This document shows positions 1-5,203 of a stretch of DNA of 5,203 nt, piece after piece; the first letter of the stretch is position 1, and every line of letters begins with the position of its first letter. The DNA is taken from positions 1-5,203 of the forward strand of contig JAGCBE010000343.1 of NCBI GenBank assembly GCA_017652345.1, given 5' to 3'. A program made the translations under genes and the position numbers. This DNA comes from Methanobrevibacter sp. GTDB taxonomy: Archaea; Methanobacteriota; Methanobacteria; Methanobacteriales; Methanobacteriaceae. Under the pieces are notes generated by a model. It saw only the letters and a program-made list of their open reading frames with translations, made no database searches and was not told the DNA's origin.

Positions 1-1
1 T

Positions 2-685
2 GAAAAAGAGATTGATAAGTATGGAAAGGTGAAACATGTAAATGGGTTGACTTTTAATTATTATAATAGTACTAACTTTAAAGAAGAAAAAGTAAGTCTA
101 GATGGTAAGGATGTTGCTATTTTTGACTTTAATAATGAAGATTTTGGTTTATGAGTGTTAGCATGAGATTACATCAACAAGATTTATGGATTTTTGATTA
201 TAGCAATTAACCAAGCAAAGTTACTTAATAAAAGATTTGTACTAAGAACTGATAGCAATAACCTTGCTCTAAGAAGTCAAATTAGTGCTATGCTAAGAAA
301 TCCAAGCATTTTGATAGCATTAAAGAATGATGTGGATTTAAAGCAATTAGAAACACCTGATTTTGATTTAAACCAAATTTGACAATGAATAGAAAACTAC
401 ACTAATTACTTTGACTTTCACTTTTTAAACATGAGAGTTAAAGACATGGATGACACTGACAAAGAAAGAAATGTAGCAAGTCAACAACAAAATCATGCTA
501 GTCAAAATGATAATAAAAACCAATTCATAGATTACTTTATAGAAAAGTTTATTAGAGAAATTAATGCTAAATTTAATACTGACCTTATCTGACATAATAG
601 GATGATTTCTATGGATGATGGGGTAGTTGCTCAAAGTGAAACAATTAATAAATTAAAAGGGGGAAATGAAAATGAACAACATTAA
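2..685 (+). CDS. Phage portal / upper collar connector (phi29 gp10-like), 5'-truncated
   Basis: The N-terminus is cut off by the window; 227 codons are visible, against 309 residues in phi29 gp10. Five in-frame TGA codons are read as Trp. The portal forms a dodecameric ring at one capsid vertex through which DNA is packaged and ejected. Similarity to remembered gp10 runs along the fragment: a helix followed by IIAINQAKLLNKRFVLRTDSNN aligns with gp10 [22 protein letters not shown]. The segment DKERNVASQQQNHASQ (from visible codon 153) matches KKERMVTDEVSSNDEQ, which is the tunnel-loop region in phi29. Then FIREINAKFNTDL matches ACEKINELYGLNV. The C-terminal tail is hydrophilic (KGGNENEQH). The family call is an inference from pattern and position. 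The gene overlaps the next one by 14 nt, suggesting translational coupling. Confidence 0.88.
656..663 (+). promoter_or_regulatory. Ribosome binding site deciding the start at 672
   Basis: AAAGGGGG lies inside the end of the portal gene. Two in-frame ATGs follow, at 666 and 672. The first is only 2 nt from the G-run, too close for a normal initiation complex. The second is 8 nt from it, and AAAGG (656-660) to 672 leaves 11 nt, close to the 12 nt between AAGG/AAAGG and ATG in front of the two downstream genes. The start at 672 is therefore preferred. Confidence 0.6.
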
Positions 686-1472
686 TAATACAATTCAACC
701 ACTATATGTAGATATTGCTAATGATACATCTGGAACTTTACAAAATACTTTTAATAATTTCATTAGTAATTTAACTAGTGCTATGTCAAATGCTATGGGA
801 TGAGTTAATCCAAATAGTGTAACCATTATAGGATTATGAAACAATTTAAGTAATATAGTTAGTACTTGCTTTGCTGGTCAACTTGGTAACTGAACTTATG
901 CTTATGACACTCAAACTTTACTAACCTTGTGAAACAACAACTATAACCAATTAGCATTAGAAATAGTAGCAAGTGGTGGACTATACTTAATTAACTTTAC
1001 TAATGCTTATTTAAATGCTTTAAATGGTAATACTCAAACTATTAACACTGTTGCTGGTAATAACTTTGGGGATGTTAACACTACTGCTGGTAGTACTTAC
1101 CATGTGGAAAGTGCTTTAAATCAAAACAACAACCAAACTATTAGTACTATTAACAACAACTTTAATACTAGTGGTAGTAATGGGGGTGGATTTGGTTATG
1201 AATGAAATCCAACAAGTACAACTAGTTATGTTAATGGGGTGAATGTGGTCAACAATGCTATGAGTGGTGACACAACACCTTTACAAAAATCTAATGGGGA
1301 CTTTCAAGGGAACACAACTAATAACATTAATGGTATTCAAGTAGCAACCTTTTTACAATCAACTTTTAAGGATTTCACTTTAAAGATGAGTGAAGTTTTA
1401 TATGGAGTGTTTAAACCTTACTTGCTACCTGTTAATGATTTAGATAACAATGTGGAAGGATTTAACTGATAA
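672..1472 (+). CDS. Asn-rich virion protein of unknown function, lower-collar position
   Basis: 266 residues with six TGA codons read as Trp, the last being the final residue before TAA. I do not recognise a family from sequence. It lies directly behind the portal and ahead of the tail knob, where many phi29-like phages encode the lower collar (gp11), so a collar or neck role is a positional inference only. Visible parts: an N-terminal half with moderately hydrophobic stretches and several Trp (about residues 1-110); a low-complexity Asn/Thr/Ser linker (about 115-170) ending in a Gly-rich GSNGGGFGYEW (168-178); and a more ordered C-terminus (224-257) with hydrophobic residues spaced as in helices, VATFLQSTFKDFTLKMSEVL. 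There is no signal peptide and no clear transmembrane helix. An alternative start at 666 adds two residues. It shares a TAATG junction with the next gene. A minor tail protein is equally possible. Confidence 0.85.
1456..1460 (+). promoter_or_regulatory. Ribosome binding site for the tail knob gene
   Basis: AAGGA within the last codons of the upstream gene, 11 nt before the ATG at 1472. The spacing is long, but it is nearly the same in front of the other genes here. The TAATG stop-start overlap would also allow reinitiation by a terminating ribosome. Confidence 0.45.
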
Positions 1473-3928
1473 TGGAAGTACAATATTTTTATGGTCAATA
1501 CCCTTGATGGGATGATAATAGTTTATCTAAACCATCTAAGACATTATTCATGAGTAACTGAGCAAATAGTAGTATGTGAACCACTATTAGCAATCCTGTC
1601 ATCATTAACTGAGATTATCAAAGTGCTTTAATCCAAGTTACTCAACAAGAATATCCTGGTAGTACTAACTTGTATTTTAGGTTATCAATGGATGGTACAC
1701 ACTATTTTTATTACTTTGAAGATAACATAACTTTTGATAACTTAACTACTAATGGAACTTGTACTATTAGTTTAAGAATAGATACATGGGGTAGCATTTG
1801 TGCTAATATTTCACAAGATTTTAACACTTGAACAACTCAAGTATTAGCAACCAACATTAACCTTAACTTATATGAATTTTATAGCAAACTTGCTACTAAC
1901 CAATCTAGTTATATGTGAATTAAAAATATTTATCCAAAGTTTCAAAACATCAAATTAATCAAATATGGAAATAATCAATTAGAGTATTCATCTAATACTG
2001 GTTACAAATGAGATGATGGTAATTATTACTATATCATTCATTATATGGTGTCTGCTTACAACAACACTAACAATGCTAATGAAGTAGAACATTTAAGTGG
2101 GGGGTTACATGATATTAATGTTAGTTATAGTGGTGGTAGTAGTCCTGGAATGTGTACAAGTAATTTACCTTATAACTACATTACTAACTCTACATTTCAA
2201 CCTTTTGTGTCTTTTGCTCCTGTAAGTACTTGAGACCAATGTTTTAGTAACCATGGTGGTACTTATACTGGTGCTATGTGAACTTTACCTTTCTTACTTT
2301 CATTTAGTACTGATAAAGACATAGCATTAATCCAATTACCTTTTGACTTAACCAATTTAGGACTAGAAACCATTAATGAGTATAATGTCACTGGGAATGA
2401 ATTTATTAGTGGTAACATCACAACTACTGCTAATGGTCAAACTTACACTGCTAACTTAGTTACTTACAACTTAGATGGTACTGACTATTACTGACCAAGT
2501 TATTACTCTGGGGATAACAATTCTACTAGTGGTGCTAGTTATACAAATCCAACTGATTACATGGTAGGTGTTAATGGGGTTAACATCTGAAACTTAACCA
2601 ATCCAACTAATAGTAGTGCTGGATGGGGTACTGGTAATGTGGGTGTGTTTGGATGGGGTCAAGGTAATATCTGAGCAATAGATAACTGATTATTTGCTAA
2701 TGTGTCAATTAATGGATTAGATAATGCTTTATCTTGAAGAGTAGGAACTAACTGAAATGCTTATAGTTATAGTTTAGGGTTAAGTATGTTACTGTGTCCA
2801 ATGCTAATTAATTTTTATTCATGAAATGTAAGTTATATGGGTCAAACTATTACTTATGATAATACTTATGCTAATGCTATTTATGATACTTTACAAGTTT
2901 ATTACAAGGTTTATAATAATGATGATTTACTTAGTTATGGTAATCCACTAAACCTTAAATTCACTGCTAACTATCCAAACTTATCATTAAACTTATATTG
3001 TAATGATAATATTAAGCAATCATCAACCACTCCAATAGGTCAAATTAACTTGTCCACTGCTATGTTACCAAATACTACAAGTGCTGTTGCTACATTTGAA
3101 ACTAATGAAAAGAAAATTATTAACAACTCTGCTACTTTGAAAAACTTGGATGTTGCTAGTGCTGGATTAAATTATGTATCTAGTTTAGGTTTAAATAGTT
3201 TGTTAAATCCTTTGAGTTTGTTTAGTGGTGCTATTAACATGGGATTTGACATAGAAAAGATTAACTTAAACTACTCTAATAGTTTTGGTAATGCTAAGCA
3301 ATATGAATTAGGACACCAAAACACTTTACAAACTGCTGGTGATAACTTAGGAAGTCCTGATAATAAACTAGTTAGTTATGTCATGGTACCTGCTGTAAGT
3401 GATGTAATTAACATTATGGGTGAAGTGGATAAGTATGGTTACTTGTATAACCAATGAATTAGTTTTAATAAACTTTTTGGATGTTACTATCACAACTACA
3501 TTAAACTCACTCAAAATGCTGACTTGTTAGTATATGCTAATGCTCCTTTGATTATCAAGTCTTGACAAAACTATCTAATCCAACAATTCATTAATGGAGT
3601 AATTATTTGACAATATGCTAATGAAGATGGTAGTATAGAATTTTTTGACACTAAAAAATGGGGTGACTGTATCATAGATAGTAATGCTTATAGTAATTTG
3701 ATGTGAGTTAATAACAACTTTAATGAAAATTACCACATGAATTTTAAACAAGGACATGAAACCAATAACTTAGTAAGCATACCCTTAAATTTGACATTAG
3801 AGCAACAAAAAACTTTACAACCTGTAATTACTAGTCCAAAAGAACAAAACCCCTTAAATCAAAAGGAAACCCCTTTAAATAAGGAATTAACAAAGAAAGG
3901 AAGCACAATAGGATGAAAGAAATTATAA
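1472..3928 (+). CDS. Tail knob / distal tail tube protein (phi29 gp9-like)
   Basis: 818 residues, with 21 TGA and 5 TGG codons for Trp; phi29 gp9 has 599. The knob forms the hexameric distal tail and contacts the cell envelope. N-terminal match: YFYYFEDNITF (78-88) through RIDTW (102-106) corresponds to gp9 WFYAFVTELEF...FEIDVLQTW. C-terminal match: AKQYELGHQNTLQTAGDN (from about 608) to gp9 AKQADIANIPPQLTKMGGN, then KYGY (654-657) to KYGY, and NGVIIW (708-713) to NGITLW, where the Trp is a TGA. Just before these, residues about 559-592 form a Gly/Ser/Ala/Leu-rich hydrophobic segment, where gp9 carries its membrane-pore loop. The extra length lies mainly in a Thr/Asn/Ser/Gly-rich middle (about 190-440) and a Lys/Pro-rich tail after about 770. 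ATG at 1472 is the only upstream start with a ribosome site. The fold call is an inference from these matches; a receptor-binding role for the middle is speculative. Confidence 0.9.
3850..3886 (+). repeat. Imperfect short tandem repeat in the tail-knob C-terminus
   Basis: CCCCTTAAATCAAAAGGAA (3850-3868) is followed by CCCCTTTAAATAAGGAA (3870-3886). The units encode NPLNQKE and TPLNKE, part of a Pro/Lys/Gln-rich hydrophilic tail with no counterpart remembered in phi29 gp9. Because the units differ by small indels, copy-number slippage would shift the frame unless compensated. This may simply be low complexity. Confidence 0.4.
3894..3901 (+). promoter_or_regulatory. Strong ribosome binding site for the packaging ATPase
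   Basis: AGAAAGGA matches eight bases of the canonical anti-Shine-Dalgarno complement AGAAAGGAGG and is the best such site in the window. It lies 11 nt before the ATG at 3913, inside the end of the tail knob gene. Confidence 0.65.
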
Positions 3929-5037
3929 AAATCAACAAAAAAGGATTATTAGACACTTATTTTAGTGAAATCATGAACATTAAAGAACTAGGTAAAATAG
4001 ACTGACATAAATATAAGTTTAAAATTTTACTTGGTGGAAAAGGTAGGGGTAAATCTTACTTAGCATTTGAAGAACTCAAAAAGTACATTAGCAAGGGTGA
4101 ACCTGTCATTTACATGAGAAACTCACTAGATGAAATCAAAAACATGAAACCTGCTTTACTGGAAATGGTTAAGCAATACTACCCTGACCAAAAAATCAAA
4201 TGCTCTGATGAAGGGATTAGTTTGCTTGAAGATGGAAAAGTTTTAATTACTTTTGTGTCAACTAAAAACTACAACAAAATTAGTGGTAATCTAAAACCTT
4301 ATAGCATGGTCTTTTATGATGAATTTAACCAAATCATGAAAACTGATACTGCTAAAATGGTAGATGATTTCTTTAATATTTGTCAAACTGTATTTAGACA
4401 TAATGAATGAAACATCTGAGCATGTGGTAACACTAAGACTGCTAATAACATTTTGTATAACTTGCTAAAAATAGAACCTTACTTACCAAAAGACTTGCTT
4501 AATGTAAGTATAGAAAAAGACTATTACATCATAGTAACTTATAAAAGTGGACTATTTAAAAATGGTGTTGCTAGTGATGAAACTTTAAACATGATTAAAG
4601 AATTAAATCCAAGACAATATAAGGTGATGATGGAAGGTGATGAATTTGATAATTCAAGTGAATTGGTACTAAACAAAGAACCTGATTTAACCAAGTGGAA
4701 AAAATTAAATTACATTTGGTGTACTGACATTAAACTGTATGAAACTTATGAACTAAATGAAGTATGATATTTAAATCCAATGGACATTACCCTTAATGAA
4801 ACTGTAATTAATGATTTGAGCAAGGATAATTACATGATAACCCTTAACAACAAATGGTGACTAAATACAAGTAATGTTAAGTTGTCAAATGATGTACCAT
4901 TAACCAATAAACTAGAATTTAAACTCAAAAAGTCTTTATGCTTTTTTGGGGACTATTACTTATACACTTATTTAAGTCAAAATGCTGGGTGAAAATATGC
5001 TGACATGACCTTTTTAGGTCTAAGCAAGGATGAGTAA
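3913..5037 (+). CDS. DNA packaging ATPase (phi29 gp16-like encapsidation protein)
   Basis: 374 residues (phi29 gp16 has 332), with six TGA and three TGG codons for Trp. The enzyme is the ring ATPase that docks on the portal and translocates genomic DNA into the prohead. Walker A is GGKGRGKS (41-48), with the catalytic Lys47 and Ser48. Walker B is MVFYDE (132-137), with Asp136 and Glu137 as metal-binding and catalytic acidic residues, followed by FNQ as in gp16 DEF. A strand ending in ACGN (170-173) resembles the conserved Asn motif that follows Walker B in the gp16 group. The C-terminal third, with several aromatic residues, would be the DNA-handling domain seen in gp16; I see no intact nuclease motif. 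The gene overlaps the tail knob gene by 16 nt and is the last gene before a hairpin, as gene 16 ends the late operon of phi29. In phi29 the motor also needs a small packaging RNA; none is visible here. Confidence 0.93.
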
Positions 5038-5087
5038 GTGGTCTAGAATACCTTTAAAACACCATAGAATGCTCTATAACAAACAAA
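5038..5087. other. Short non-coding spacer before the terminator
   Basis: No reading frame or clear signal. A 5-bp AT-only stem (ATAGA 5064-5068 with TCTAT 5073-5077) is too weak to call. The A-rich end (5081-5090) leads into the hairpin. Confidence 0.5.
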
Positions 5088-5125
5088 AAATAACCTTAGG
5101 TACACTTATGTATCTAGGGTTATTT
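5088..5125 (+). terminator. 17-bp hairpin terminator ending the late operon, possibly bidirectional
   Basis: AAATAACCTTAGGTACA (5088-5104) pairs with TGTATCTAGGGTTATTT (5109-5125) around a CTTA loop. All 17 positions pair in the rightward RNA, two of them as G-U wobbles (5100/5113 and 5096/5117). In a leftward RNA those two become C-A mismatches, so the structure is tuned to the rightward transcript. The U-rich part for rightward RNA (UUAUUUCUGUGUC) is weak. The A-tract at 5081-5090 gives leftward RNA a much better tail of six U, then G, then three U. The hairpin sits 50 nt after the ATPase stop, where convergent transcription probably meets. Confidence 0.75.
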
Positions 5126-5146
5126 CTGTGTCTTAAATCAAATCTT

Positions 5147-5203
5147 TTAAGCAAGCATTAGGTAAATTCTATTTAGTTTTCTAATGATTTGTTGATTTTC
5201 TAA
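5147..5203 (-). CDS. Possible C-terminal end of a convergent leftward gene (partial)
   Basis: On the minus strand the frame entering at the window edge reads 18 codons, LENQQIIRKLNRIYLMLA, then TAA at 5149-5147. The other two minus frames are closed within 14 codons of the edge. The peptide has alternating charged and hydrophobic residues compatible with a C-terminal helix. It stops 22 bp before a hairpin whose leftward transcript would end in a U-tract. In phi29 a leftward early operon converges on the ATPase gene in the same way, which supports the reading, but 18 codons are too few to be sure or to name a product. It may be chance. Confidence 0.35.
   Translation of the reverse strand, partial: LENQQIIRKLNRIYLMLA

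Noticed and set aside
194..382. Separate small genes apparently bounded by TGA codons (also 1239-1469, 2045-2233, 2837-3457, 4114-4410, 4453-4767)
   Set aside because: All are pieces of the four long genes, cut only because TGA was treated as stop; frame, motifs and overlaps join them when TGA is Trp.
425..634. 69-codon minus-strand frame opposite the portal gene
   Set aside because: It lies wholly inside the portal coding frame on the other strand, has no ribosome site, and its composition is the complement of an AT-rich gene.
1230..1240. Shared GTTAATGGGGT in the Asn-rich protein gene and in the tail knob gene (around 2570)
   Set aside because: Only 11 nt encoding VNGV in two low-complexity, Asn/Gly-rich regions; no longer similarity around it, so probably chance or shared codon bias.
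2099..2104. G6 run (and other GGGG runs) as a phase-variation or frameshift site
   Set aside because: The frame is intact, the run encodes Gly-Gly, and there is no alternative downstream frame that would give a product.
3575..3757. 60-codon minus-strand frame opposite the tail knob gene
   Set aside because: It is antisense to a well-supported conserved part of the knob (GVIIW region); the hydrophobic residues come from the complement of Asn/Lys/Glu codons.
5064..5077. Small inverted repeat ATAGA/TCTAT after the ATPase
   Set aside because: Only five A/T-rich pairs; too weak for a terminator or operator.
1..5203. CRISPR array, tRNA, rRNA, insertion sequence or packaging RNA
   Set aside because: No regularly spaced repeats, cloverleaf, transposase motifs or terminal inverted repeats seen; almost the whole window is coding.

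Overview
This window looks like part of the late (virion) operon of a small phi29-type podovirus infecting a mollicute (Mycoplasma, Spiroplasma, Ureaplasma or a relative). Two things point to this. First, G+C is about 31%, and four long rightward reading frames open only if TGA is read as tryptophan: by eye there are about 38 in-frame TGA against about 8 TGG. One of these TGA codons falls where phi29 gp9 has Trp in its NGITLWH motif, which favours Trp (code 4) over Gly (code 25). Second, three of the four products show the pattern of phi29 virion proteins: the gp10 upper-collar portal, the gp9 tail knob and the gp16 packaging ATPase. These resemblances come from remembered family sequences and motifs, not from a search.

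Layout: 2-685, C-terminal three quarters of a portal. 672-1472, an Asn-rich protein of unknown function in the position of a lower collar. 1472-3928, an 818-residue tail knob. 3913-5037, the packaging ATPase. Every junction overlaps (14, 1 and 16 nt), so translation is probably coupled, and no promoter is visible inside the block. Shine-Dalgarno-like AAGG/AAAGG boxes lie 11-12 nt ahead of each start. A 17-bp hairpin (5088-5125) ends the operon. Beyond it, a possible leftward gene tail (5147-5203) converges on the hairpin, as the right early operon of phi29 converges on gene 16.

The genes would build a portal and collar, attach a tail that penetrates the membrane, and pump DNA in through the portal. 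There is no room for a lysis cassette or a wall-degrading tail protein between tail knob and ATPase, which fits a wall-less host.

The most unusual feature is the word composition. By eye the 5203 bases contain no CpG, no GGC or GCC, no AGCT, TGCA, GATC or GANTC, and no CAG on the + strand, although CTG occurs nearly 70 times. The synonymous codon choice at codon boundaries follows these exclusions.
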